From NCBI GenBank assembly GCA_036250195.1, contig JAVHZZ010000003.1, forward strand, positions 293,233,065-293,297,064: 64,000 nt of DNA, in the 5' to 3' direction. Origin of the DNA: Mixophyes australis (Eukaryota > Chordata > Amphibia > Anura > Limnodynastidae). Within the stretch, counting starts at the first letter, position 1; each line of letters begins with the position of its first letter. Below, piece after piece: positions 41,435 through 52,170 of the stretch. The translations under genes and the position numbers were made by a program. The notes below the pieces were generated by a model. The model ran no database searches and was not told the DNA's origin. It saw only the letters and a program-made list of their open reading frames with translations.

Positions 41435-42181
41435 GAAAATACTGAATTAGAAAAAGAAAAAGGTCCGGTTGATGCAGTGCATAATCAAGTGTCTGATGTC
41501 ATAAAGACTGATGATGATCAGTTAGCTCAGAAGGTTGAGCCAGAGCAGAATGCAGTTTTGGATATTAGACAAAAGGCAATGGGAACCAAAAAGCAGCCCA
41601 TGCAGGAATTTAACGTACAGAACCCAGCACAGGAAGAGAAGGGAAAGTTGAAAACTGATATTACAATGGTAATTACAGCCCAGAATACAAATAAGGGTCA
41701 AAGTGCGAAAGAGGAAGCAGTAAAACTGAGGAATGAGAAGGAAAATCTACAGAAGGAACTTGATGCCAAAGTCATAGATATACAAGAGAAAATTAAGATC
41801 ATATCTCAGGTTGGAAATGTTGTAAAGCAATATAAAACTCAATATGAAGAATTAAAGGTTCAGCATGATAAGCTGGTTGCCAAAACCCTCCTAGCTCAGA
41901 CAGCACTATCAGAAGAGCGAGCTTCTGAAACAGAAGTACAAGAGTTAAGAAATTCCCATGACCAAGCAGAAATAGAGATATCTGTACTTGCAGACCAACA
42001 AGAGTCAATAAGTGGAAAAGGAAAGGAAGACAAAGGTCAACAGGAGCAAACCTCAAAAATTCTGTCAGAATTGTCCACAGTTCAAAAAGAACTACAGTAC
42101 GCTACTAAATCTATTCAAGACAATGTCAGCAGAATACAAACTGTTAAGGATAAATGGGAGAGGTTTGACTGTGGCTTTTAG
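41435..42181 (+). pseudogene. TPR-like coiled-coil segment carried by the retroelement
   Basis: The frame continues from 33535 after the hAT. It contains KLRNEKENLQKELDAKVIDI, QEKIKIISQVGNVV and KQYKTQYEELKVQHDKLVAK, followed by a variable ALSEERASETEVQELRN and another coil. I recognise IDIQEK, then a Q-V spacer and YKTQYEELK plus DK, as closely matching the coiled-coil rod of nucleoporin TPR, which lines the nuclear basket. Nothing like this belongs to Ty3/Gypsy gag. I infer that the element captured part of a host TPR transcript. The frame ends at TAG 42179-42181. Continuation beyond the stop (PSTSVSGKVKPLNKPG) is in the same frame. The alternative is convergent coiled-coil similarity. Confidence 0.55.
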
Positions 42182-43084
42182 ACACCTTCCACTTCAGTTT
42201 CAGGAAAAGTAAAACCGCTAAATAAACCAGGATTTTCCAAGGTTTTACCGGAGCCTCAAGTTACAAGCACTCAGGAAATTAATAATATGCTTCAAAAGGT
42301 ACAGCAGAATGCGATTACTACTGACTTTTCTCAACAACAGTTAAAGGAGTTGCCAAGTCAGTCATACCAGGAAGCTGAGTTCCTGTCCTTGTCTAGGGTT
42401 CCATCGGAAGTGGTACAGACCAAGTGTGTAGCAACAAAAAAAAGGAAGAATACACCCCGCCAGCCTCTAGTTTGGAAACGGCGATCTCCAGTGGATTCTG
42501 GTAAGACTGTACCAGGGGAAAAGGGTGCCGGGCGGTTGAATGAACTGAAATGTATAGAGATTGTAGGCCCAGAACCTGAAGATTGGCCAGTTATGCCAAG
42601 AAGGTTCCGGCCTCAATAGAGATATGACAGAAATGTAAATACCTGTTTCAGATGTGGTGGCTTAGGCCATATTGCTGCTTATTGTTCTCATACCTTTGAA
42701 TCTGTGCAATGTAATAATGCTTATGTACCTCGTAGAATGTCTTTATATGCCCAGCTAGCCTGTGATGCAGACAAACAGGCTGACAAATTGATGTGTGAAG
42801 TCACCATAGAAGGTAAAAAGATAAAGGCTCTGCTAGATTCTGGCAGTACGATTTCCCTTGTGAAAGCAGAGTTAGTGAGCCCCTTAAAATGTCAAGGGAA
42901 ATGTTGGGGTAACCGGGATACACGGCATTCTGTTACCACGGAAGTTAACATAAAAACACAGTATGGTTTTGGGGTAGTCACTGTCAGTCTAGTGCCTGGT
43001 TTGAAATTTGACGCAATATTGGGGAGAGACTTTTCCCACTTATGGAAGCTATTGGAGACCCACTTGGTTGCAAAAAATAAATAG
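42182..43084 (+). pseudogene. Gmr1-like gag end and protease
   Basis: Frames at 42287-42619 and 42704-43084 give a basic linker (KKRKNTPRQPLVWKRRSP), a conserved EIVGPEPEDWPVMPRRFRP, then a zinc knuckle CFRCGGLGHIAAYC near 42650 and an aspartic protease with KALLDSGSTISLVKAELV and AILGRDFSHLW. The knuckle binds the element RNA and the protease would cut the polyprotein. A TAG at 42617-42619 separates the linker from the knuckle. Confidence 0.8.
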
Positions 43085-43824
43085 ACCAGCCCCGCGTGAT
43101 ATTACTGATACAGTGGTAGCAGGAGTGTTCCCCAAGTCAAATGTGTTCCCTTTGTCCAATGTGCTGAGTAAGTCAGGAAATGACAAGGGCAGCAGTAGAG
43201 TACAGGATTTTGTACCTCCTATTGAAGGGGGAAATATGGTTGAACCTGTTGATTGTGTACCCGGGATTAATGTAAGGAAAAATGTTTTTGCCTTAAAGCA
43301 GTTAAAAGATCCCAACCTGGCAAGGGCCAGAGAAAGTGTGAGAATTATTAATACGAAGCCAATAGAACCTGCTAATAGATTGCCGTACCCCCACATGACG
43401 ATAACCCAGAGGTTATTGTGTCAGTCGTTTAAACGAGGAAAAGACATTTTGGAGCGGTTGGTAGTTCCTAAGCTATATAGAAGAGCAGTGTTGGACTCGG
43501 CTCATGGTTCGACAACTGCCAAGCATCAGGGGATAGGAAAAACCCTAGATAAAGTTTTACAGAAGTTCATCTGGCCAGGGGTTCGAAAAGATGTCTTTGA
43601 TTGATGGTCATCCTGCCCTGAGTGTGAAGGCCAGGTTACCAGACCTCAGTCTAAAAGTCCAATGGCAACTACCCCAGTTTCCCCAATAACCGGTGTTCCT
43701 TTGGGTTGGAAAAGATCTGTACCCAATACCCTTGCACTCAGTTTGCAGCATAAAGCTAAAACGTTTATGGGAAAAATTAGAGGAGCATTTAGGGTTACAA
43801 GTGTTCCACCTGTAGGTTGAAACA
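43085..43824 (+). pseudogene. Integrase N-terminal zinc region, truncated
   Basis: After the protease a frame continues with NVFALKQLKDPNLARARESV, then VVPKLYRRAVLDSAHGSTTA, KHQGIGKTLDKVLQKFIWPG, and after a TGA at 43603 the half motif CPECEGQVTRPQSKSPM. This is the H-H-C-C zinc-binding part of a Ty3/Gypsy integrase. The catalytic D-D-E core is missing: only about 200 nt separate the zinc region from the polypurine tract. The product could not integrate DNA. Confidence 0.75.
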
Positions 43825-43838
43825 AAGGGGAGAGGATA
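43825..43838 (+). promoter_or_regulatory. Polypurine tract of the Gmr1-like element
   Basis: AAAGGGGAGAGGATA directly precedes the 3' LTR at 43839, as expected for the plus-strand primer. This identifies 43839 as a 3' LTR. Confidence 0.7.
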
Positions 43839-44211
43839 TGTGACAGAGTCACTGGAAGGAGCCTAGATACAGAGGTATGTGTCCCAGGCTTCCAGCATTG
43901 TATACATAAGGCCCAGTCCGGGTCTTCTGTTCTATCAGTATCTAACAGACTGATCAAGGGATGCACCTGTGAGGTGCTTGTAATAAGGCAGCTGGGATAT
44001 GCAGCCAGGGTCTCAGACCTGGGAGAGGTGAGTGCCTCCCGAGACACTCTGTTGCAGGGTGCAACAGTTAGATGTGGTTTGGCGTGTGTGTCTGACATAA
44101 GGTCCTACACATGAGAGAGGGCCTCCATAAATGTATTAGCTAGAAGCCAGACGGCTAGGATTTTATTTGTGTTTTGTTCCTGTTTTCAAGCTAGTGAATA
44201 AAATGTCAGTG

Positions 44212-44213
<2 letters not shown>
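43839..44213 (+). repeat. Gmr1-like element LTR, 3' copy, truncated
   Basis: It matches 28204-28578 closely, then ends at a CA microsatellite instead of the last 85 bp of the LTR, so no right-hand target duplication is recoverable. Confidence 0.85.

Positions 44214-44259
<46 letters not shown>
44214..44259. repeat. (CA)n microsatellite
   Basis: About 23 CA units replace the end of the LTR. Confidence 0.95.
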
Positions 44260-44263
<4 letters not shown>

Positions 44264-44687
44264 CACCTGGTCTAATCAATGAAGGAGTCAGCCAGAGCAA
44301 GGCCTGGCTATTGTATTATGTTTATTGCAGTGATAGTTTCATTTTGTTTGCTGAATACACTGCCAAGACTGTTCCTCCATCCTGACAAGTAAAACATCTG
44401 TTTGCACGCTTTTCACAAGTGGTGTCATTGTGGGATGTGCAAAAGACAGCTAGATCATTGCTGTCCCCCAAGCCAACAAATCCAGGGTGGTGAGTTATGC
44501 AAAACCTCCTAACTACAATGTTGTTTGATGCATGCAGAAGGTGTTTCAATCTCTGAACACAAAAGCAAATGCAAAAAAGTTTTTATTGTTGTTGCCTGCA
44601 AGTACTGCAAAAACCTGATTATTTCAAATGTTTGCTTGCAAATGTGTAAATATGTTTATTACAAAATCTTTACTGCAAATGTGTGGA
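44260..44687. other. Unassigned sequence
   Basis: No protein-like frame and no terminal repeats. It is probably leader sequence of the second Gmr1-like remnant that follows. Confidence 0.35.
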
Positions 44688-44695
44688 ATTTATAG

Positions 44696-44985
44696 CATAC
44701 TTGCCAACTCTCCCGCATTGTCCGGGAGACTCCCGCATTTTGCGAGAGTCTCCCGGACGAGTGTGGCAATCTCCCTGATAGGAAGGGGGAAAAATTTAGT
44801 TTAAACGCCGCGATTCACCCGGAATCGCGGCGTTTAGCCCCGCCCCCACTGTAAAATGACGCGATTTGCGTCATTCCGTCACGGGGGCGGGGCCAAAATG
44901 ACGCGATTTCGCAGCCCCGCCCCCTGCACGCCCACGTCCCAGCCGGCATCTCCCGGAAAAAGAAAAAAAAATGTTGGCAAGTATG
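44696..44985. mobile_element. hAT-type MITE, copy A
   Basis: Terminal inverted repeats CATACTTGCCAAC and GTTGGCAAGTATG are flanked by a perfect 8-bp duplication ATTTATAG (44688-44695, 44986-44993). The GC-rich interior holds nested palindromes (AAACGCCGCGATTC/GAATCGCGGCGTTT, and TGACGCGATTTGCGTCA-like). It has no coding capacity. Confidence 0.92.
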
Positions 44986-45059
44986 ATTTATAGATGACTC
45001 AAACTTTAACCACAAAGCAGGTGTATGTTATTGATTGATGGTTGTTTGTTGTGAACTAC

Positions 45060-46080
45060 AAGTGATTTACAGCCTTTCCCACCATCAAGTCTGTTTAACT
45101 TATGCTTAGGTAAGCAAAGTTTCATTTTCCTTCACACCAAAATAGCTATATGGAGGAACTCTTGAGGGCTCTGATGAATGTGACCACTAGGCAGCAGGAA
45201 CAGCAGGGGGCATTACTAGCTGTAGCTGCTACACAACAAGCACAGCAGGCCCAACTGCTACTGGTTGCAGAGGCCCAGATAGAGAATACCAAGCTCTTGC
45301 GCAAAGAGCTAGCACAAGTGAAACAGATGCATGATGTGTCTGAGGTGCCTGTCTTGCAGAAAATGACCACCTCTTAACCTTTGAGAAGGTCGCTACGAGA
45401 TTAAAATGGCTGCCAGGAACCTGGGCGGAGAAGCTGGAGCCATATTTGAGCGGTGAAGCTCAGCATGTTTATGTTGATTTATCTGATGAGCAGGCTGCTG
45501 TCTATCAGGAAATAAAAGCTGAAATCTTGGCCTGGATAGGTGTGACAGGAGCTGGGAGAGCCTAACGCTACCATGACTGGCGCTATCACCCAGGAAAATT
45601 GGTTTGCTCGCAGATGGCTGATCTCTCTAAAGTGATAAAGAGTGGTTGCAGCCAAATACTAATACACCTGACGCATGATGGAGATACTGGCAATTAACCA
45701 TTGGCCGGCAGAATGTGTACCGTATTTCTTTATTAAATAGGATTTGTTGTATAGGACGGGAGTTGTTCAGGGAAGGAAAATTGAACAGCTGTAAATACCC
45801 CAGGTACATGTGCCTTTAATATTAGAAACCGCATACACAAATCTTTGTGGAAGTAATTTAAGAGAGGATAAGACTCAGGAAAGAGTTTTACTATGCTGCT
45901 ATTGAGCAGGAATACATAGGACTGTAAAAAGTAATTGCTTATCCTGCCCAAACTGTAAACATTCCTCTCCAAAACCTGACTACAGGCCCTCATTTTTATA
46001 TAAGAAGAAGAGAGATAGAGCCTGCCAGTTAAATTAAAGTCATGAACAACAAGTTAAACATGTCGCTATTCTAAAAACCT
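45060..46080 (+). pseudogene. Second Gmr1-like remnant: gag capsid and integrase zinc region
   Basis: A frame from 45150 starts MEELLRALMNVTTRQQEQQG, the Gln-rich opening typical of Gmr1-like gag, and reaches VPVLQKMT. After a frameshift the capsid continues as LLTFEKVATRLKWLPGTWAE, KLEPYLSGEAQHVYVDLSDE and QAAVYQEIKAEIL (45377-45540). This is the fold from which vertebrate SCAN domains are thought to derive. Near 45770-46000 a second domain appears, LREDKTQERVLLCCY, then AGIHRTVKSNCLSCPNCKHS, an integrase zinc-binding motif with its C-x-x-C. Protease and everything after the integrase zinc region are lost. Several stops and shifts show it is dead. Confidence 0.72.
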
Positions 46081-46190
46081 GGCATGAGGAGACCCCACTG
46101 AGAGGGCATAGACTAGGACCTAAACTTAAAACTGCAAATGTCCACTTCCATAAAAATGCACCTCTCTTAGTAACTATTTCACTGGGGTTG

Positions 46191-47882
46191 TGTCACTCAC
46201 CGGAGTGTGAGTGCCTCCACTCTGGTACGTGGTTCTCCATCTTTCCCACTTACACCTGTGTTGAACCGCGGCCGTCCGCCATCCTGTCGCACTGTGCATG
46301 CGTAGGTCCCTTTAACAACTACACCTGACCACTAATGTGATTGATGGATCAATCACCTCACCCTACTTAAGGCACCTGCAGCCTTAGGTAGTGGCCTGAT
46401 CTTGGAGTCTCATTCCCAGTGATTCTCTATAGGTGTTCCTGTGAGCTACTCGTGTCTGCAGTTTCCAAGCTGCTTCCAGCTCTACTCGTGTCTGCAGTTT
46501 CCAAGCTGCTTCCAGCTCTACTCATCGGCGGTTCCCATACCCGCTTCAGCATTACTACTCAGCAGATCGTCTGCAGTTTCCAAACTGCTTCCTGCTCTAC
46601 TCACCGGCGGTTCCCATACCCGCTACAGCGTGTCTACTCAGCTGATCGTCTGCAGTTTCCAAGCTGCTTCCTTCTCTACTCACCGGCGGTTCCCATACCC
46701 GCTACAGCGTGTCTACTCAGCTGATCATCTGCAGTTTCCAAGCTGCTTCCTGCTCTACTCACCGGCGGTTCCCATACCCGCTACAGCTTGTCTACTCAGC
46801 TGATCGCTTCTTCAGCTTCCCAGCTGATTCCTGCTCTACTTGGTATGCATAACCACTATTGACTATTATTGTTTACTTGCATACCTATTGAACTATACGT
46901 GACTACTGCACTAAGGTACAGTTACCTATGATAGACTGTCTATGCTACATTGCCTGTTTACCCCGACAAGCTTCTCACTCAGCTGCGGTATGCTCTCATC
47001 ATATTGACTTTGTTGTTACTTGCATATCCGCGCTGACCCGCTTCTCCACGTTGCAGAGCCAGCTACTATATTGACAGACTATTCATTGTACTTACCCACT
47101 TGTGTTGTACAAAACTCCTTTCTACTCGCGCTGTTTCCACACAGCTACAGTTTGCCATTTCCACACCACTCTCCTGCACCTGGACAAGTCCTCCTTCCTC
47201 TTCACAGCAGTGGTACAACTAGCTACATGCAGACCACTGACTTCCCTGCTACCTACCAGCACCTGGACAAGTCCTCCTATCACAGCAGTGGTACAACTTG
47301 CTATACGCAGACCACTGACTCTCCTGTTACCTACCTACACCTGGACATTCCTCACAGCGGTGGTACAACTTGCTATACGCAGACCACCGACTACACCGCT
47401 ACCTACCTGCACCAGTACTACTCTTCCCATCACAGCGGTGGTACAACTTGCTATACGCAGACCACCGACTACACCGCTACCTACCTGCACCAGTACTACT
47501 CTTCCCATCACAGCGGTGGTACAACTTGCTATACGCAGACCACCGACTACCCTACTACCTACCTGCACCAGGACAACCTCATCACTACAGTGGTACAACT
47601 TGCTGTACGCAGACCACTGACTCCTCCACGAGCTACCTTCACCTACTCACGTCCTCTCATCTCGTCTGAAGCTATATCGCTTCTTCTCTACAGTTCCAAG
47701 TCGCTGACCTTCCACCACCAACAGCTGCAAGTCATTGACTTCATAAGACATTCTCTACTTTCCTGCTGTTATCATCATTCCAATCATTCACCTAACTGCC
47801 CTGAGGTCCGTGGTCAACACCGCCCCTCTGTCAGTTATAACATCAGGTGAAACTCTGGTATAAACTCCTAGTGCCCGTGACA
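46191..47882 (+). repeat. Chromoviral solo LTR, element 2 family
   Basis: 1692 bp, ends TGTCACTC and CCCGTGACA, with a perfect GGTTG duplication at 46186-46190 and 47883-47887. The predicted start GGCCTGATCTTGG lies near 46393, after a CTACTTAAGG box. Six hairpin modules lie at about 47206-47620, three with the CGGTGGT/ACCACCG stem. Long open frames across it are chance products of repeat periodicity. Confidence 0.94.
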
Positions 47883-47887
47883 GGTTG

Positions 47888-48530
47888 ATGAAACCAAAGG
47901 GACGGGTGTATGACAAAGAGGGCAGCTTTGCGCTCCCCGCGAAGTACGCTTTTCACAGTGTGTATATATATATATATTTATATAGCACAAATACATGGCA
48001 GTTTAATTAAATATACAAAACCTAGACTAGAGGGCACAGACAGAAGGAGGGGTCTGTCCAGTCCATCTAGTCTGTCAGGGCCCCTGTACAGCTGCACTGA
48101 CTCTACCTCTCTGATGGCAGCACTAAGTGCAAGACCCGTATTGTACAATAGGATAGCCCACTATACCTCCTTATGTGTATTAACGTGAACTGAATTAAAA
48201 CAAAATGGTTTGAACTGACAACACGGTGACATAATAGTCATGGAGAAAGACACCCATCAGCTTCGGTGTCTGACATATTCAAATAGCTGTGGGTCAATAT
48301 CCAGCTCAGTACAGTGAAGACTGTTTAGATGTTTTATATGCGGCGCCTCTAATCTTACATGATTGTTAAGAGCCAGTGGGATGAATCTAGCAGTTTTACT
48401 ACAGCTAGATGGCATCATAGAGGTTTTCACAGAAGCACAATAACATAGATGATCAAACAAAGTGACCCATTGGAGTGAAACTTGCAGAAAATAAATCTCT
48501 ACATAAATGTATCATCCCTAAAATACTAAA
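47888..48530. other. Unassigned sequence with a short (TA)n
   Basis: A short TATATATATATATTTATATA tract near 47963. No terminal repeats or convincing coding frames were seen. Confidence 0.4.
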
Positions 48531-49151
48531 AAAGACTGTTTCTTTGTTGTATGCCAAACAAAAGATAATTCAGTGACATCTTGGATACTTTCAATAAGGA
48601 AAGATTAAATATGGGCTGCGAGCTGAAGCCATTGTGGAATTTGTTTTATAAATTTGTTATTTAAATTAGGGATTAAAGCAAAACTTTTTTTGATAAGAGA
48701 ACAGAGATTAATAAACCAGGAAGACCTGGAAGAGGGAAAGCTCTTCTTCCTGAAGGTACCAAACCAAGTTGCAATAAATATTTATAACTGTAGATTAACT
48801 GTGGGAAATATGTCAGCCAAAATGCTGGGCAATCCAGAAATGGGAGTTTATTTATTTCGACATATTGATGTTGCACTGAATTTTGCTCATCACAAAAATA
48901 GGGTTTTAAACAAATTGATCATTATTAAATTGCTGTGTGGCAAATTTAAGTAAATTAACACAAGTTCTAAATTAAAAGTAGCCCTGACACCAATCCCAAA
49001 TTTTGACAGTCATGTATTGAAAAAGGTACCATTATGGAATGAACCCTGTGATGAGCAGGTTGTAAATTCCTTGATATATGTGTATGAATATGACAGCAAC
49101 TTTAAGCCTGAGAAAACACCAAGACAATGTCTTCCGATTGCTTCAGTATAT

Positions 49152-49466
49152 CATACTTACCTACTTTCTTCAGCTCTCTTCCGGGAGCCAGCCAGTGGAG
49201 GGGGGCGTGAGGGGGCGGGGCGGCCAAAATCGCGTCATTTCGGCCCCGCCCCCTGTGACGACATGACGCAAATTGCGTCATTTGACAGCGGGGGGCGGGG
49301 CTAAACGCCGCGATTCATCGGGAATCGCGGCGTTTGGGATCTAATTCTGCCCACTTCACTAGGAAGTGGGCAGAATTCGGGAGATTGCCACACTCGCCCG
49401 GGAGTCCGGGAGACTCTCGCAAAATGCGGGAGTCTCCCGGACATTCCGGGAGAGTTGGCAAGTATG
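49152..49466. mobile_element. hAT-type MITE, copy B, inside the TEX15-like pseudogene
   Basis: Same family as 44696-44985 but inverted. The ends are CATACTTACCTAC and GTTGGCAAGTATG, with a perfect 8-bp duplication CAGTATAT (49144-49151, 49467-49474). Its insertion interrupts the pseudogene reading frame. Confidence 0.92.
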
Positions 49467-50042
49467 CAGTATATGCAACTTTTGTAGGCCAAAAAAACTG
49501 TTAACATATCAGGACCAGTACACCTCACATCCAAGTCCATTTTTATCAGGAAATGAAATATTTGCAAGCTGTACTGTGGCATAAAGAATAGTGAAAGGCA
49601 AAGATGTCACTAATATCTTTAAAAGTGTTCATTCAACATTGCTGAAAGCTTCCAGAAATGGCTCTGAAAATGAGTCACTGTTCCTCAAATAAATACATTG
49701 CACCAAAACAATTAGAGAATCTAATGTCTAATGTATTGTGATTACATCAAAATCATCAACTCTTAAAAAGGAGTTACCAGGAGCTTTACTATCAGCTGAC
49801 CAGTATCAAACGGGTCATAAGAAACAAAACAGTCTTCTTTGTGAAAATAAGGTGTCTAGTAACAAACAAATGGACCCCAACGAAGAAAGATTTTTGATGA
49901 GTGAAAATAGTATCAATAAAACATCCCTGTACTTCTTTTGAGGAAATGTGTGTTTCTGATGACACTTTCATGTCCAGAGAATAGTGAATGAAGACATTAA
50001 AGAAATATTCATTATGCTTGTCTTTAATTAAAAAGGAGAGAG

Positions 50043-51645
50043 TGTCACTCACCCGACTGTGAGTGCTACTTCTAAGGTAGCTAGGAACCGTGTCCGTCCA
50101 TTATAATGAGGTACTGCGCATGTGCAGTCCCTTCTAACCTTCAGTTCTGTTCCTTTAACTTAATTGGCTGATCAGGCAACACTCCCTATATTAAGCACCT
50201 GTGGTCAATACCACGTTGCCTGATCTTGGAGTCTCATTCCTCATGAGTCTCTGAAGGTGTTCCAGTGCCTCCTCGTGTGTTCAGCTTATGCTGATTCCTG
50301 TTTGCCGTTTGTGGTTTCCAGACCACTTCTACTCCTCGTGTTCCTAGTGACTTCAGCAGCTGATTCCTATCCGCTGCCTCCGTATATCTACAGTTACAGA
50401 TTACTGCTAACTCTCCTGTGGTTCATCGTGACTCCAGCAGCTGATTCCTATCCGCTGCCTCCGTGTGTCTAACAAGTTACAGATCTCTCCAACTCTCCTG
50501 TGTTACATCGCTACTGTTCCAGCTGATTCCTGTTAGCTACTTCAGCGTGTCTACAGAGTCCTGCTCGTCTCAGCGCTCCAGTCTGCATTCTACCTGCCGT
50601 CAGCTGACCCGCTGCCTACTGCTTCTACAGTGTGTCCATTTGTGTCAACTTGCCTGTTAGCATCGAGTCTACGCTCCTCGGCTTCCAGCTCTGCTACATC
50701 GCTTGAGCTCTCCCGTGGTCTTCTGCTGTTCAATTCGATATACTACTGCTTCCTGAGTATTTTGTCGTCCTTGCTAACCTACCTACAGTGCGCTGCACCT
50801 ACCTGCCGCTTCCATTCTGCAAGGACTTCTCATCTCGTCAGTTCCCTGCCGCTCAGGTATCCCTGCAGCTATCTCTAACAGCCTGCTCATCTGAACCACG
50901 GTATGCATACTTCTCATTGACTGTGCTGGTGTATTGCATATTCATTTGGACTGAGTTGTTCTCCTCCGGAGTTTCCATCCTCTGAGACTATTGCTATTAT
51001 TGACTGTGTTTCCTTTTGCTGGACTATTCTAGTGACTTTGTTTATCTGTGCAGTGCTGTTCATTCATTATTATTATTGTGTGCAGTTCAACGTGGGATCA
51101 AGTTCAGTGTACCCGTGTAGACTCTGCATTGCATTTATCTCCTCGTGTCCTTCCTCACATATATATTCAGTGGTACAACTTGCTAGAGGCAGACCACTGA
51201 TTCCTGTTTCCCTGTGTCACCAGTTGCATATATCCTCTCACATAAGCAGTGGTACAACTTGCTACACGCAGACCACTGACTTCCCCGTTACCTTCACCTG
51301 GATTCCATTCCTTCACTACAGACAGCGGTACAACTTGCTATACGCAGACCGCTGACTTCCACCTCCTTATTACTCCTGGACATTCCATCTCACTATAGCA
51401 GTGGTACAACTTGCCGTGCGCAGACCACTGACTACCCTCACGTGTCCTTGTCTATCCAGATCCTCGTGTTCAGTTACCTATTGTTTACCAGTGCTGCTAG
51501 TCATAGACTTTCTGAGCATTCTCTAACCATCTGCTGTTTCCAGTTCCATTATCACCCTGCCACCAGAGTATCATATACCAACTCTACTGCTCTGATAAGA
51601 CCATCAGCGGGTGATACTGGGTAAAGACTCCTAGTGCCCGTGACC
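50043..51645 (+). repeat. Chromoviral solo LTR, divergent subfamily, in the TEX15-like pseudogene
   Basis: It starts TGTCACTCACCC and ends GTGCCCGTGACC (last base mutated), with a perfect GAGAG duplication at 50038-50042 and 51646-51650. A TATATTAAG box is followed by GCCTGATCTTGG near 50218. Four hairpin modules lie at about 51168-51432, one (51323-51354) with the CAGCGGT/ACCGCTG stem. Imperfect tandem units (CAGCTGATTCCTATCCGCTG) occur near 50356-50460. Confidence 0.93.
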
Positions 51646-52170
51646 GAGAGATGCAACGGTTCAATCTTTGAAAAAGTTAAGTAATGAGGAAAAAGCAGGA
51701 CTTTCTAGAAAGTTGTGCACATATGACAAATACTACAGAATGTTTGTAAATCAATTAGAATTTACAAAAGAAGGAAAGCAGGCTAAATGGCTTAATCTCC
51801 TGATAAAAGTCCACCAATTTGTCCTCAAAGTTTTTTCTGTGTCTGTTAGTACGTCATACTGTACTACTTAAGGCAATGAATATGGTCACATTCACAAAAG
51901 TCAATTGATTTCTTTATGGACTGATAACAGACAAGATTAAAGTAGTCAGTAAATCCCTCAAGAAAATAAACAAAAAAAATCAAAGCTCTACAAGGGCAAA
52001 GAATAGTTTAAGAGACAATTACAATGGCAAACCGACATTTCATAAAAACAAGTCTATGGCTAAAAGTGCTGTAGTGACTAGCAAAGCAAAAGTTCTAAAA
52101 ACTGGCCAGAGCTTTGTTACCCATGTTAATTGCAAAACAGATTCTCCTGACATCGGTAAAGGTAAGGTAT

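Larger units (their letters stand above)
28204..44213 (+). mobile_element. Gmr1-like Ty3/Gypsy LTR element with captured coiled-coil region, carrying a hAT insertion
   Basis: LTRs at 28204-28662 and 43839-44213 share over 350 bp of near-identical sequence (TGTGACAGAGTCACTGGAAG at each start). The order inside is a primer-site-like region, long coiled-coil frames, CCHC knuckle, protease, integrase zinc region, polypurine tract and LTR. Integrase directly follows protease with no reverse transcriptase between them, as in Gmr1-type elements, where integrase precedes reverse transcriptase. The integrase core, reverse transcriptase and RNase H are absent, so the element needs help to move. A 7.9-kb hAT (33536-41434) and probably a 2.2-kb LTR-like block (30825-32982) interrupt it. 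Confidence 0.78.

Noticed and set aside
44815..45015. Open frame across the GC-rich MITE
   Set aside because: It spans a non-coding MITE with perfect ends, and the other MITE copy does not preserve it.
43839..45060. Reading the LTR at 43839 as the 5' LTR of the gag remnant at 45150
   Set aside because: A polypurine tract sits directly before it and its right end is lost in a CA repeat, so it is better explained as the 3' LTR of the element starting at 28204.
48960..49140. Assigning the host remnant to TASOR or TASOR2
   Set aside because: Both share the PARP-like fold, but the FRH-DVALN-AH and YEY-KP-KPRQCLP patterns fit TEX15 better from memory. This stays open until a search is run.
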